Counted from the first letter of the stretch, positions 1-9,560 are shown. The stretch is 64,000 nucleotides of DNA from Spirochaetales bacterium (GCA_016934415.1 JAFGSW010000088.1:94805-158804); one strand, 5' to 3'. Translations and numbers: made by a program. The notes: generated by a model from the sequence alone, not told the origin.

Positions 1-726
1 GACTACCTGCAGACGCAGGCGGCCGACGCGTTCGCCTGGGAAGAGACCGAACGCGGCGTGAAAACGGCTTCGGACGCTTTTTTCGCGGCGGCGCCGGCGC
101 TGAGGCTTTATGCGCTGTACTCCCAGGCGGGCAGAGTGAGGGGAGGGGGGCTGGCGCATGCGTCGGGGGGGGCGCTCTCATACCGCTTTTTCGAGCCGCT
201 TCTCGCCCGGGATACCGGCGAAAAGCGAAAAATCAATCTGCGCGGATTCGGATGTATCATTCGGCGCCGCGGACGGTGGCTTTTTTTGGAGAGGGATATT
301 GTCGCGATTCCGAAAAAAGGTTATTTTATCACTATCAATGCGGGACGGCCGTTTACTCTCTTTGATCGTTGGTTCGTTCTGAGAATGCCCGGGGATGAAA
401 GGCGTTCGACGGACGTTCTGGTGTGCTCGCTTGAAGCGGAAAAAGTGGCTCCTCCGTTCGCTCTACGCTCCCGAAAAAACGGGGACCGGATTCACCAGGT
501 CTTCGGTACGAAAAAACTGAAGAAATTGTTCAGTGAATGGCGGGTGAACGACGCGGAAAGAGAGGAGATACCCCTGCTCGTGGACGGGAGGGGAATCGTG
601 GCGGTGCTCGGAAGCCTGCGCGGTTTCCATGACGTCTTTCGACGAGGGGCCGGGGGCGGAGCCGGTTGGGAAGCTGTCGAAGATATCCGGTTGTTTGAAA
701 CGAAAATAAGTGCGGAAAAAACATAA
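1..726 (+). CDS. tilS: tRNA(Ile)-lysidine synthase TilS, C-terminal part (gene starts before the window)
   Basis: The reading frame is open from base 1, so the true start and the catalytic PP-loop domain lie outside the window. The visible 241 residues end in the TilS C-terminal domain: LRSRKNGDRI, then GTKKLKKLF, then a run ending in IPLLVDGRGIVAVLG, matching the usual R-x-RKxGDR / G-x-KKLK / IPLL-G-IVWV-G pattern. TilS uses ATP and lysine to convert C34 of the CAU tRNA-Ile into lysidine. Its position directly before ftsH, 49 bases away, is a common bacterial arrangement and supports the call. The part before LRSRKNG is divergent and I could not assign it motif by motif. Confidence 0.8.
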   Translation, partial: DYLQTQAADAFAWEETERGVKTASDAFFAAAPALRLYALYSQAGRVRGGGLAHASGGALSYRFFEPLLARDTGEKRKINLRGFGCIIRRRGRWLFLERDIVAIPKKGYFITINAGRPFTLFDRWFVLRMPGDERRSTDVLVCSLEAEKVAPPFALRSRKNGDRIHQVFGTKKLKKLFSEWRVNDAEREEIPLLVDGRGIVAVLGSLRGFHDVFRRGAGGGAGWEAVEDIRLFETKISAEKT

Positions 727-775
727 TTTGAGTATATTGAACTTACAAGACTTTTAGTCAGCGTGGAGCGTCATA

Positions 776-2668
776 TTGAACATGAACAGGCAAAATAACA
801 ACGATAATCAGGGACCTCAGCTTCCCCGCACCGGTTCGGGGAGCCGATTGACCATCTTTATAGTATTGGGAGTCGCGCTTTTCCTCCTTATGTTCCTCAT
901 GTTTAACGACAACATATGGAATCCCAGCACGTCGCTCGATTACTCGCTCTTCAAGCAGCAAGTTCAGGATCCGGAACTGCGAAAAACCATTAAAAGGGTG
1001 GAAATCGAGAATGACCGGTATGTCACGATCACCAAGGTGGAAGGCGGGAAGGATGTAGCGTATAAAACCGAGATCCCGATGGACGATAAGGATCTCATTC
1101 CGCTCCTCGACCAGAATAAAATCGATTATACCGGGAAAACGTCGTCGCCTTCCTTCATTCAGACGATTCTGCAGATTCTCCCCTGGGCGATCATGATTTT
1201 CTTCCTCTGGTTCATGTTTCGCCAGCTCCAGGGCACCGGCAACAAGGCGCTTTCCTTCGGCAAGAGCCGGGCCAAACGCTATTTCGAGGGATCGGAACGC
1301 ATCACCTTCGAGGACGTTGCCGGCCAGTTGGAAGCCAAGTACGAATTGGAAGAGGTCGTTGAATTTCTCAAGAGCCCGCAGAAATTCTCGAAAATCGGGG
1401 CCAAGATTCCCAAGGGCGTGCTCCTCGTGGGTATGCCGGGCACGGGGAAAACCCTCCTCGCCAAGGCCATTGCCGGTGAGGCCAATGTTCCCTTCTTCCA
1501 CATGTCGGGGTCCGATTTCGTGGAGATGTTCGTCGGGGTGGGCGCGAGCCGTGTCCGCGACCTGTTCGAGCAGGGCCGCAAGAGCGCGCCGTGCATCCTC
1601 TTCATAGACGAGCTGGACGCCGTGGGCCGCACCCGCGGCGCGGGCTACGGCGGCGGTCACGACGAGCGCGAGCAGACCCTGAACCAGCTCCTCGTGGAAA
1701 TGGACGGCTTCGACACCAAGGCGGGCCTCATTATTCTCGCGGCCACCAACCGGCCCGACGTCCTCGATCCCGCCCTCCTCAGGCCCGGCCGCTTCGACCG
1801 CCAGGTGGTCGTGGATATGCCGGACATCAAGGAACGCGAGGCGATCTTGAAGATTCACTGCCGCAAGCTGACTCTGTCGGCCGACATCGATTTCAACCGG
1901 ATCGCCCGGGCCACGCCCGGCACCTCCGGCGCCGACCTGGCCAACCTGGTGAACGAGGCCGCCTTGTTCGCGGCGCGTAAGAACAAGCAGAAGGTGGAGA
2001 AGGCGGATTTCGAGGAGGCTCGCGACAAGGTTCTCATGGGCGTGGCGCGCAAGTCCAAGGTCATCCCTCCCAAGGAAAAGGAAATGACCGCCTATCACGA
2101 GGCCGGCCACGCGCTGCTCCACTACTACCTCAAAAACGCCGATCCCCTGCACAAGGTGACTGTCATTCCGCACGGCCGTGCCCTTGGCGTATCGTTCTCC
2201 CTCCCGGAGAACGATACCTACTCGATGAGCAAGGGCTGGCTCTCAGACCGGCTCGTGATCCTTATGGGAGGATATTCCGCCGAAAAGATCACTTACGGCG
2301 AAACAACGTCCGGTTCGCAACAGGACATCGAGCAGGCGACGCAGTTCGCCCGGCGCATGGTCTGCGAGTGGGGCATGAGCGACGTCCTGGGGCCGATTGC
2401 GCTAGGCCAGAAGGAAGAGCCGATTTTTATCGGCAAGGAGATCGCCCGGCACAAGGATTATTCGGAGGAGACGGCGAAAAAAATAGACAAGGAAATCAAG
2501 GCGATTCTCGAGAACAGCCTGGCCCAGGCCATCGATCTTCTCACGAAAAACAAGCCAAAGCTGAAAACACTGGCTGAGGCGCTTGTCCAGCGCGAAACGA
2601 TGGATGACGATGAAATCCGCGAGCTCTTGAATTTCCCCAAGCGGGAACCCTCCGACGAGGATAAATAA
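776..2668 (+). CDS. ftsH: ATP-dependent zinc metalloprotease FtsH
   Basis: Membrane-anchored AAA+ protease that extracts and degrades membrane and cytosolic proteins. It has 630 residues, the usual size. Two membrane segments (about 24-43 and 133-149) flank a periplasmic loop. Walker A is GMPGTGKT at 219-226, followed by Walker [12 protein letters not shown], the arginine-finger region RPGRFDRQ, and the zinc site HEAGH at 441-445 with a later QQDIEQA aspartate ligand. The start is TTG, chosen because GGAG lies about 9 bases upstream; an ATG two codons later is the alternative. The methionine in GMPGTGKT replaces the usual proline of GPPGTGKT, which is a minor oddity. It follows tilS and precedes two envelope genes that may share its transcript. 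Confidence 0.97.
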   Translation: MNMNRQNNNDNQGPQLPRTGSGSRLTIFIVLGVALFLLMFLMFNDNIWNPSTSLDYSLFKQQVQDPELRKTIKRVEIENDRYVTITKVEGGKDVAYKTEIPMDDKDLIPLLDQNKIDYTGKTSSPSFIQTILQILPWAIMIFFLWFMFRQLQGTGNKALSFGKSRAKRYFEGSERITFEDVAGQLEAKYELEEVVEFLKSPQKFSKIGAKIPKGVLLVGMPGTGKTLLAKAIAGEANVPFFHMSGSDFVEMFVGVGASRVRDLFEQGRKSAPCILFIDELDAVGRTRGAGYGGGHDEREQTLNQLLVEMDGFDTKAGLIILAATNRPDVLDPALLRPGRFDRQVVVDMPDIKEREAILKIHCRKLTLSADIDFNRIARATPGTSGADLANLVNEAALFAARKNKQKVEKADFEEARDKVLMGVARKSKVIPPKEKEMTAYHEAGHALLHYYLKNADPLHKVTVIPHGRALGVSFSLPENDTYSMSKGWLSDRLVILMGGYSAEKITYGETTSGSQQDIEQATQFARRMVCEWGMSDVLGPIALGQKEEPIFIGKEIARHKDYSEETAKKIDKEIKAILENSLAQAIDLLTKNKPKLKTLAEALVQRETMDDDEIRELLNFPKREPSDEDK

Positions 2669-2701
2669 CCGCCAGACGTTGGCAAAAGGACCGGGTGATA
2701 T

Positions 2702-4351
2702 TTGAAAAGGTCCGGCGTGTGTTTCATTGTTCTGTTTCTCTTTACCCTGCCCCTGCGGGCCGATGACAGGGAAATCGCCAGGAACAGTTTCCTCAGGGCC
2801 CGGGATATGTACCGCTCAGGGGCGGCCGCCGAGGCCGAAAGCCTCCTGCGTCAGGCAGTCACCTTCCTTCCCGGCTATTCGGAAACCAACTTTCTCATCG
2901 GTATCATCCTCTGCCGGCGTCAAGCCGCGACGGCCGAGGGGGTCTCACTCATCGAACGAGCCGTCAAGCTCGATTCATGGACCGATACCTCGCCGCTTGA
3001 AGCGCGGGCCGTGCTGGCGGGGGTCTACCTGCGCACCAAGCGCTTCCGCGAGTCTCTCGCCCTGCTCAACTCATTACAAACGAGCGATGTGTACTCGAGT
3101 GAACACGCGAGGGACCGGGCCCTGGCAGCCTACGGCGCCGACGACGTGAAGGGCGCGGACGCGATCTTCACATCCGCCTTGAATGAGTTTCCGGAGGACC
3201 GGCGGATCGCCCTGTCGTACATTCAAACCCTGATACGGAGGGGGCTCTTGTCCCGGGCGCGAACCATTGTGGAGCGCGGGGAGCGGGAATTCCCCGACGA
3301 ACCGGGATTTTTATTATATAAAATCGCCCTGGACCGGACAGCCTCATCCAGGAAGAGCGATTTCGACCTTTATCGCCAAAAAGGCGGTCGGGACCCGGCC
3401 GTCGCGCTTTATTTGCTTGACGCGGACAATGCGACCTTTACCGCCGCCCTCGATTTTTTCTTTAACCAGAAGGGTGACGAGAGTGTTTTACTGGTAGAAT
3501 CCCTCCTCAAGGGTTTGCTCCGGAACCGGCCGCGGCGCATGGAAGCCATTCGGCGCATTGGACCCCTTGAGGGTGAAAAGACAGTTGATGCCGACGGTGA
3601 CGGATATTATGAGGAGAAATATTCATTCAAGGGAAATGAGCTTGAAACGGTGGTCATAGATAAAAATCAGGACGGGATGCCCGAGGCGGAGATCGAATTC
3701 AAAAAAAAATCACCGGCGAGCATCACGGTCCTGCGGCCGGCGGGCGGCGCCACGCGCTTTTTCTACAACGGGTACCCTCGGCTCTCGCGCGCCGAGGTTA
3801 CGACCCGTGAGGGATCGGATGAGTACGAACTCATACCCGACGCCCTGCGATTTGCGCCTATCGGCGTCCTGCCCGTCCCGGCCGATTTCAAGCTGCGAGT
3901 ATCGTGGCCAACGTCCGTGGTTTCCCCGGCCGTGTCGAAAATCGCACGCGCCTCATATTCCCTGACCACCGACCCGGCCGACAGCCGCCTGCCCGTGCGC
4001 AAGTGGGATCTGTACGCCGGCCGCAAGACGGTGCTCCATGAAGACACCTATCGCATCGGCCGGTTCGACCGCGTCGTATCCTACGACGCGAAGGGCTTGC
4101 CGGTGCGGGGACGCATCGACCTCGACGGCGACGGTTTCTATGAAATAACGGAAACCTACGTCCGGGGAACCCTGACCAGGATCGCATACGACGAAAACAA
4201 GGACGGCCGGCCCGATTACTGGCAGGACGCCGCCGGGAGCACACTGGAATGGGATCTGAACGGCGACGGCACACCCGACGTGATCGGCCGGCGGGGCCCG
4301 GACGGCAGGATCGTCGCGGATTACTCAAGACTCCTGCGGAGGAACAAGTGA
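2702..4351 (+). CDS. secreted TPR protein with DxDxDG repeats
   Basis: A 549-residue protein beginning with a Sec-type signal (MKRSGVCFIVLFLFTLPLRA) and probably periplasmic. Residues 25-250 are helical tetratricopeptide-like repeats (for example AAEAESLLRQAVTFLPGYSE). The C-terminal half is beta-rich and carries at least five acidic DxDxDG-type loops: DADGDGYYE (about 296), DKNQDGMPE (about 320), DLDGDGFYE (about 474), DENKDGRPD (about 497) and DLNGDGTPD (about 519). Such loops bind calcium in EF-hand/dockerin/VCBS-like repeats, so calcium binding is an inference. The TTG start is supported by AAAAGGA 11 bases upstream. The stop overlaps the GTG start of the next gene, indicating translational coupling with the lipoprotein protease. 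Exact function is not recognised. Confidence 0.8.
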   Translation: MKRSGVCFIVLFLFTLPLRADDREIARNSFLRARDMYRSGAAAEAESLLRQAVTFLPGYSETNFLIGIILCRRQAATAEGVSLIERAVKLDSWTDTSPLEARAVLAGVYLRTKRFRESLALLNSLQTSDVYSSEHARDRALAAYGADDVKGADAIFTSALNEFPEDRRIALSYIQTLIRRGLLSRARTIVERGEREFPDEPGFLLYKIALDRTASSRKSDFDLYRQKGGRDPAVALYLLDADNATFTAALDFFFNQKGDESVLLVESLLKGLLRNRPRRMEAIRRIGPLEGEKTVDADGDGYYEEKYSFKGNELETVVIDKNQDGMPEAEIEFKKKSPASITVLRPAGGATRFFYNGYPRLSRAEVTTREGSDEYELIPDALRFAPIGVLPVPADFKLRVSWPTSVVSPAVSKIARASYSLTTDPADSRLPVRKWDLYAGRKTVLHEDTYRIGRFDRVVSYDAKGLPVRGRIDLDGDGFYEITETYVRGTLTRIAYDENKDGRPDYWQDAAGSTLEWDLNGDGTPDVIGRRGPDGRIVADYSRLLRRNK

Positions 4352-6141
4352 GCGGCATCGTAAAACGCATATCGATTTTCGTTTTTCCCCTGATTTTCTT
4401 TTCGGCCTGCGTGTCGTCCTTCGATAACGTTACTTATTACGTTCCGCCCCTGCAGAACGTGCGGATTGGCGATATCGAAAAGTTCATAAGCGATCACGAC
4501 TATCTGAGCGCTCTTCAGACCGTCGACCGTCTGGAACGGGAAAAAAAGAATGTGCCGCCGGAACGATTGACCGATCTTCGGGGAAAGGCGGTGTCGGGGC
4601 TGGCCGCCGCCGTTGAGGAGGCGGCGGCGCAGAAAAATTGGGGAATGGCGCTCGCCCTGTACGCATCGCTCGAGGTGATCGGCGAACAGGACAAGCTCCC
4701 CCGTTGGTCGAGGGAAGAACTCTCCCTCGCCTATGCCGAGAGCCTCGAGGCTGACAAGTCGCTCGCCCCCGCCATCCTCTATTACCTGAAGGCGTCGCTC
4801 GGGGGCACCCTCAGCCGGGAGAAGCTGGTTCACGCCATGGACCTGGCGGCCGGCATGAAGGACACGGGCGCGCTCCAGAGCGTCATCGAGGAAATGCAGC
4901 GTCGCGGTTTTTCCGTGCCGGCTGAGATGCTCGCCCGGAGCCGTGAGGTCACGCCGCTCTCCACCATGATCGGCGGGACGGTCACCATCTGGGTGAACAA
5001 GGGAGTAAAGATCGAGAAGGGGAGCGCCATGCTCGACCGCAGCATCGGAAGCGGGTTTTTTATCGATGCTCGCGGCTACCTCCTCACCAATTATCACGTC
5101 ATCGAAAGCGAAGTGGACCCCGAATACGAGGGCTACTCGCGCATTTCTATAAGGCTGTCCGACAATCCGGACCAAAAAATACCGGCCCGGGTGGTGGGCT
5201 GGGATCCCATCCTCGACCTGGCCCTGGTGAAGGTCGAGCTTGAACCGAAATTCGTCTTCTCCTCCGTGCGCGTCGCGCCGGTCGAACCGGGTGAGAAAAT
5301 ACGAGTCATTGGTTCGCCGGGCGGGCTCGAGAATACCGTCACCTCCGGCATCATCTCGGCCACGGGGAGACGCCTTCTCCAAATTGGCGACGTGCTCCAG
5401 ATCGACGCGCCGGTCAATCCGGGCAACTCGGGCGGACCCATGTTCGACGAATCGGGCATGCTTTTGGGAATCGTCTTCGCGGGGGTGGAACAATTCCAGG
5501 GGATCAATTTCGCCATCGACTCCCGCTGGATCAATCAAGTCCTGCCTCAGCTGTACAAGGGAAACGCGGTCAAACATTTTTGGTTGGGGGCGGCGCTTCT
5601 GGAAGGCGGGGAAGGGCTTGAGATTCTTTATACCGTGCCCGGTGAGCCGGCCGACAATGCCGGGCTTCGTGCCGGGGATATCGTGAAGAGCATCAACGGA
5701 AAATCGCTTGCCAAGATCGGGGACGTCCAGGGATTCCTGGAAGATTACGAGGCGGCGGCATTGGTAAGCGTCACGATCAAGCGTGAGGGGAACGAATTCG
5801 ACGCTTATATCCGGCTGCAGGAACGCCCACGCGTCCCGGTCAAGCTCGCGCTCGAACGCGACGTGAGAACCAATGTCATTTTCCCGCTGTTCGGCATGAA
5901 AATAGACAAGGTGGGCGGATTTCCCCTCTCGCCGCATTACGTCGTGAGGCGGGTCATCGCCGGGTCGATCGCCGAGGAGCTTGGGCTTTCGGAAAACGAT
6001 CCCGTCAACATCAGGAACTGGTACATCGATGAAAAGCGCAAAATCATCGGCCTGGACGTGCTCGTGCAGAGAAAGAAATCGGGATTCGTCGAGACGTATA
6101 TCCGCATATTTTCGTACCTTGAAAAAGACAACTTTGTCTGA
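4348..6141 (+). CDS. lipoprotein trypsin-like serine protease with PDZ domain (HtrA/DegP-like)
   Basis: A 597-residue protein with a lipobox (FFSAC, Cys21), so it is probably anchored to a membrane facing the periplasm. After a helical N-terminal region (30-210) comes a trypsin fold with an intact triad: His250 in LTNYHVIES, Asp290 in ILDLALV and Ser361 in NPGNSGGPM. A PDZ domain follows (about 430-500, GLRAGDIVKSING) and a second, weaker PDZ-like segment may lie near 530-590 (VRRVIAGSIAEELGL). The GTG start at 4348 is preferred to an in-frame ATG at 4249 because GGAGGA lies just upstream, it overlaps the previous stop as GTGA, and it places the signal peptide at the N terminus. Lipidated HtrA-type proteases with a long N-terminal helical domain are unusual. 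The likely role is envelope quality control alongside FtsH. Confidence 0.88.
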   Translation: MSGIVKRISIFVFPLIFFSACVSSFDNVTYYVPPLQNVRIGDIEKFISDHDYLSALQTVDRLEREKKNVPPERLTDLRGKAVSGLAAAVEEAAAQKNWGMALALYASLEVIGEQDKLPRWSREELSLAYAESLEADKSLAPAILYYLKASLGGTLSREKLVHAMDLAAGMKDTGALQSVIEEMQRRGFSVPAEMLARSREVTPLSTMIGGTVTIWVNKGVKIEKGSAMLDRSIGSGFFIDARGYLLTNYHVIESEVDPEYEGYSRISIRLSDNPDQKIPARVVGWDPILDLALVKVELEPKFVFSSVRVAPVEPGEKIRVIGSPGGLENTVTSGIISATGRRLLQIGDVLQIDAPVNPGNSGGPMFDESGMLLGIVFAGVEQFQGINFAIDSRWINQVLPQLYKGNAVKHFWLGAALLEGGEGLEILYTVPGEPADNAGLRAGDIVKSINGKSLAKIGDVQGFLEDYEAAALVSVTIKREGNEFDAYIRLQERPRVPVKLALERDVRTNVIFPLFGMKIDKVGGFPLSPHYVVRRVIAGSIAEELGLSENDPVNIRNWYIDEKRKIIGLDVLVQRKKSGFVETYIRIFSYLEKDNFV

Positions 6142-6144
6142 CGC

Positions 6145-6191
6145 TTTATTCGGTCGTCGAAAAAGGCGTGCTTTTTCAACGACCGAATAAA
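6145..6191. terminator. long hairpin after the protease gene
   Basis: Starting three bases after the stop codon, arms TTTATTCGGTCGT and ACGACCGAATAAA (13 bp) are followed inward, after one mismatch, by GAAAAAG/CTTTTTC around a 5-base loop. There is no trailing T run outside the stem, but the structure is symmetrical and very stable, so it probably ends transcription or protects the 3-prime end. Confidence 0.7.
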
Positions 6192-6327
6192 AGCCGGTGT
6201 TGCGCAAATTATCCAAGGATCGTGCTGAAATAACCGATAATTTATACGACTGTGAAAAAGAAGATTACAAAAGCCCCCAAATCGAGGTGTCGCCGTTCGG
6301 TGCCAGTGGCATAAGGGAAATGCGAAC

Positions 6328-6900
6328 ATGAATATCAAGATAAAATCGATCCGTATCCCGGCGTTGGCGGTATTGCTCTCGTTCGCCGTGCTCCCTGTCG
6401 CCGCTCAGACCGGCGACGCGAGTCCCGCCCCTCACCCCGCGGCCATAAGAGCCTTTCACGGCTATGGTATGGGCCTGTCCCTGGACGAGGTCAAGGCCCG
6501 TCTCCTGAAGGATCCTTCCTTCAACTACCGCGGCGACCCGGATGTCTCGTTTCTCCCGGTCAAGGAGCAGGTGCTGATTGAATGCTCCGGCAACGGCTAC
6601 ATCAAACGCGCCCATTTCCAGTTCGTGGAGAAAAAATTGTACACGCTTATTCTCGAGCTCAATGAGGGCACAGTCGATTTTTTTACGATGATGACCGCCC
6701 TTGGGAGCGCCTACGGCGCCTACCGCGGCTTCTCGCCGGATCAAGTCGTCTGGGAGGCGGGAGGAGTGCGGCTCTCGCTTGAAAAGCCGCTGACGGTGAA
6801 GTATATCGACCTGGCCGTTATCAATCGCCTGAAGGACTCAGGCCGGAAGCAGACCGCCGACGAGGAAAAGGCTCTTCAGGAATTTCTAAAAGAATTTTAG
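6328..6900 (+). CDS. small secreted protein of unknown function
   Basis: 190 residues with a clear signal peptide (residues 1-27, ending AVLPVAAQ) and no lipobox cysteine, so probably periplasmic. The mature part contains GYGMGLSLDEVKARLLKD, then a beta-rich stretch, and ends in a charged helix. The motif of a short loop followed by LSLDEVKxxL resembles small periplasmic proteins in which a helix is followed by repeated strands, but I do not recognise a named family. AAGGGAAA precedes the ATG. It lies one base before the next gene, an RlmI-type methyltransferase, so the two are probably co-transcribed. Confidence 0.75.
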   Translation: MNIKIKSIRIPALAVLLSFAVLPVAAQTGDASPAPHPAAIRAFHGYGMGLSLDEVKARLLKDPSFNYRGDPDVSFLPVKEQVLIECSGNGYIKRAHFQFVEKKLYTLILELNEGTVDFFTMMTALGSAYGAYRGFSPDQVVWEAGGVRLSLEKPLTVKYIDLAVINRLKDSGRKQTADEEKALQEFLKEF

Positions 6901-6901
6901 A

Positions 6902-8089
6902 GTGGTACAACATTCGCCCCTGAACATCATACTGCACAGCGAGCAGGCACGTATCGTCCGGCGCTCGAGACACCCCTGGATTTTCCGGTCCGCGATCAGC
7001 GCCTGCGAGGGCGCAATCGAAAACGGCGCCCAAGCGGCCGTGTGCGACGGCGAGGGGAAGCGTCTCGGGACGGGATTCTATTCGACAGGCAGTAAAATCG
7101 CTTGCCGCGTTTTTTTCTGGGGCGAGGGCGAGCCGCCCGCCGATTGGGCCGCCGGGCGCCTGGCGGGAGCCCTGGCCGTTCGCAGCGCCCTCGCCATCGA
7201 CAGCGACGCCTACAGGCTCGTCAACGCGGAGGGAGATTTTTTCCCGGGTCTGGTGGCGGACGTGTACGGCGGAACGATCGTGCTCAAGCCTTCCATACGG
7301 GGCGTCGAGCGGCTGGTAAACGATCTGGCCGGTGCAATCATTTCCCTTCTGCCGGGGCGCGCCGTCTATGTGAAACGCGATGAGAAGGCGTCCCGGGTGG
7401 AATCGATGGAGCTCCCCACGGGATACCTCATCGGCGGAGGCGACGATACGGCCGTGCCCATCATGGAAAGGGGTCTGCGGTACCTGGTGGACATACGCGA
7501 GGGGCAGAAAACCGGGTTTTACCTAGACCAGCGGGAAAATCGGCGCATCGTGGGCGATCTGGCGGGGGGGAGACGGGTGCTCAACCTCTTCTCCTATACC
7601 GGCGCCTTCGCGTTGACCGCCCTGCGGGGTGGCGCGCGGCTCGTCGATTCGGTCGACCTTTCCCGTAAGGCGCTCGAGGAGGCCCAAAGGAATTACTCGC
7701 TCAACGGCTTTCCCGAGCCGCACGAGGCGCGCTGGATCAGGGCGGACGGATTCGAGTTTCTCGATCAAGCATCCGAGTACGATCTGATCATTCTCGATCC
7801 GCCGCCTTTCGCCAGGAGCAAGGGCGAGGCGCCGGGCGCGCTGCGCGGATACCGCCGGCTCCAGTCGGTTGCGATCAGGCGCCTGGCGCACGGAGGGCTG
7901 CTGGCCGCCTTCTCCTGCTCCGGTGCGGTCGACATGGCCGCCTTCAAACAGGTTCTTTTCGAGGCGGCGGGCGAATCAGGCCGGCCGGTGCGGGTCCTGC
8001 GCGAGCTGCACGCCGCCGAAGATCACCCCTGGTCCATCGCGCATCGGGAAGGAGAATACCTGAAAGGATTGTTGGCCTATGTCGAATAA
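6902..8089 (+). CDS. rlmI: class I SAM-dependent rRNA methyltransferase, RlmI/YccW family
   Basis: 395 residues, the usual length for the family that makes 5-methylcytosine in 23S rRNA. The N terminus is a PUA-like domain (about 8-80, RRSRHPWIFRSAI). Next comes a linker with DIREGQKTGFYLDQREN, the signature preceding the Rossmann domain. The SAM site is VLNLFSYTGAFALTA (about 224-238) and the catalytic-site motif is LIILDPPPFARSK (about 297-309). The GTG start immediately follows the previous stop and no good Shine-Dalgarno sequence is visible, so coupling is likely. Specificity (RlmI versus another 23S methyltransferase of the same fold) cannot be fixed from sequence alone. Confidence 0.88.
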   Translation: MVQHSPLNIILHSEQARIVRRSRHPWIFRSAISACEGAIENGAQAAVCDGEGKRLGTGFYSTGSKIACRVFFWGEGEPPADWAAGRLAGALAVRSALAIDSDAYRLVNAEGDFFPGLVADVYGGTIVLKPSIRGVERLVNDLAGAIISLLPGRAVYVKRDEKASRVESMELPTGYLIGGGDDTAVPIMERGLRYLVDIREGQKTGFYLDQRENRRIVGDLAGGRRVLNLFSYTGAFALTALRGGARLVDSVDLSRKALEEAQRNYSLNGFPEPHEARWIRADGFEFLDQASEYDLIILDPPPFARSKGEAPGALRGYRRLQSVAIRRLAHGGLLAAFSCSGAVDMAAFKQVLFEAAGESGRPVRVLRELHAAEDHPWSIAHREGEYLKGLLAYVE

Positions 8090-8525
8090 ACTGTTTCCGT
8101 TGCTTCTGGGCCTGGCCCTCGTTGTGCTGCCGGCGGCTTCCTGCCGGGACCATAAGTTGAAAACGATCGACGTCCGACTGAAGGGGAAAACGCTGCACGT
8201 GGAAGTGGCCGTCACCGAGGCGGAGAAGGAGAGCGGCCTCATGGACCGCCGCTCGCTCGGACCGGACGAGGGCATGATTTTCGTCTACGACCAGGACCAG
8301 CGCATGCATTTCTGGATGAAGGATACGTATCTCCCGCTTTCCATCGCCTTCTTGAGCGTGGACGGCACGATTCTCCAGATCGAGGATATGCAACCGCTCG
8401 ACCAAAAAACGATCGAATCCCGCCAGTCGGCCCGTTACGCCTTTGAAGCCAATCGGGGGGCCTTCGCCCGTTGGGGCGCCGCGGTCGGCGACAAGGTGGA
8501 GTTCCCCCCCGGCTTCCCGCACTGA
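8079..8525 (+). CDS. DUF192 family lipoprotein
   Basis: 148 residues with a lipoprotein signal (LPAASC, Cys22). The mature domain has the DUF192 pattern: VEVAVTEAEKESGLMDR near residue 45, DEGMIFVYDQ, then MHFWMKDTYLPLSIAFL and a closing AFEANRGAFARWG. DUF192 proteins are small periplasmic beta proteins of unproven function. The gene overlaps the end of the methyltransferase gene by 11 bases, so it is probably translated from the same message. Confidence 0.88.
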   Translation: MSNKLFPLLLGLALVVLPAASCRDHKLKTIDVRLKGKTLHVEVAVTEAEKESGLMDRRSLGPDEGMIFVYDQDQRMHFWMKDTYLPLSIAFLSVDGTILQIEDMQPLDQKTIESRQSARYAFEANRGAFARWGAAVGDKVEFPPGFPH

Positions 8526-8630
8526 AGAGACGGACTCCGATCTTTCTTCTAGCAGTGAATCATAAGAGAAATCATTTTGATTGATTATTTATTTCTCTGT
8601 AGCTTTTTCGCTTTCCAACTTTTTTTTCTT

Positions 8631-8676
8631 TATCCGCGTTTATCCGCGTCCTATCCGCGTCCTATCCGTAGTTATT
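8631..8676. repeat. tandem ATCCGCGTCC-type intergenic repeat
   Basis: Four copies in a row of a TATCCGCGTCC-like unit, the last reading TATCCGTAGTTATT. The same words recur near 43018-43201 and, more diverged, at 9686-9705, 16516-16546 and 17937. It lies between two convergent genes. Confidence 0.7.
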
Positions 8677-8708
8677 CCCGTCGGGGATACCGGCAACGGC
8701 GGGAGCGA

Positions 8709-9560
8709 TCAGGCGATGTCGATGACAAGCTGCTTGAGCGGGCCGTCGACGGCCAGTTCGATGAATCCGAACTCACTCTTCGCCTCGGAAGAGCTGATCG
8801 AACCATCCTCTTTTTTCTCGAAATCGCCCTGGGGATAATCGACGCGGCAAAAGGGATTGAGCAGGTTGACGCGCAGAAACGACTCGTCCGGGACGATAAG
8901 CTCGAGTCGGTCGCTCGAGGAATAGATGGTTCCCTCGAATTTTTCCTCGATCTCCGGAAAAAAGAGCGTGTGCCGCCCGCTGTTGGTTTTTAAGGAGAGC
9001 CTTTCAACGGCGATCTCGCGCATATCGAGGGTGAGGTCGGACTCATGGATGGCGAGGGCGAGGTTGTGCGGGATCTTTTTCGCGAGCGAGAGCGACCAGG
9101 TGGTGCGGATTCGGAAGTGCGGGGAGAGGTAGGGCTTCGGCTTGTGGATCTTCACCAGGGACGTGTTCCCGATCGCCGTCTGCTCGATGATCGGATCCGG
9201 CATCGGGCCGAATTGTTCGCAGCGCAGAAGGGAGGTCTCGCCTTCCGTGGCGCCGACGGAAAGCTGGCCGAAGGAAAACAGGAGCTCCAGGCTCACCTCG
9301 CGCGGGTGGTGCGGATAGGAAATGGCGAGCGTTTTTTCAACCGAGGCGTGCTGGCGGAGAAACCGCTGGCGCAGAAAGGAGTCGCGGAGGAAGATGGTGC
9401 CGGCGATGACGAGCGTGATGGGCCACAGGTTGAGGAGAACCGAAGTAATCCTGCTCAGGTCCTTGGGGATGATGTCGAGTTGAAAGACGATGAGCAGGCA
9501 ACCGATGAGCACCGACGAAATCGAAATCAAAATGACGATGCGCTTGGCCACCGGTTTCAT
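8709..9560 (-). CDS. LiaF-like membrane protein with C-terminal beta domain
   Basis: 283 residues. Two membrane segments lie near the N terminus (about 8-28 and 43-60, the second LLNLWPITLVIAGTIFL), resembling the short two-helix segment of LiaI/LiaF and DUF5668 proteins. Residues 75-283 are predominantly beta strands, like the adhesin/LiaF toastrack domain that typically follows. LiaF-type proteins sense or modulate envelope stress in other bacteria; assigning that here is inference. There is no two-component partner beside it. It stands alone between intergenic repeat regions, convergent with the DUF192 gene. Confidence 0.65.
   Translation of the reverse strand: MKPVAKRIVILISISSVLIGCLLIVFQLDIIPKDLSRITSVLLNLWPITLVIAGTIFLRDSFLRQRFLRQHASVEKTLAISYPHHPREVSLELLFSFGQLSVGATEGETSLLRCEQFGPMPDPIIEQTAIGNTSLVKIHKPKPYLSPHFRIRTTWSLSLAKKIPHNLALAIHESDLTLDMREIAVERLSLKTNSGRHTLFFPEIEEKFEGTIYSSSDRLELIVPDESFLRVNLLNPFCRVDYPQGDFEKKEDGSISSSEAKSEFGFIELAVDGPLKQLVIDIA

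Noticed and set aside
758-2173. 471-residue open frame antisense to ftsH
   Set aside because: It mirrors the codon pattern of ftsH (high GC, third-position bias), has no domain signature, and no ribosome site.
4321-6216. 631-residue open frame antisense to the protease gene
   Set aside because: A shadow of the plus-strand gene, which has an intact triad, lipobox and PDZ domain.
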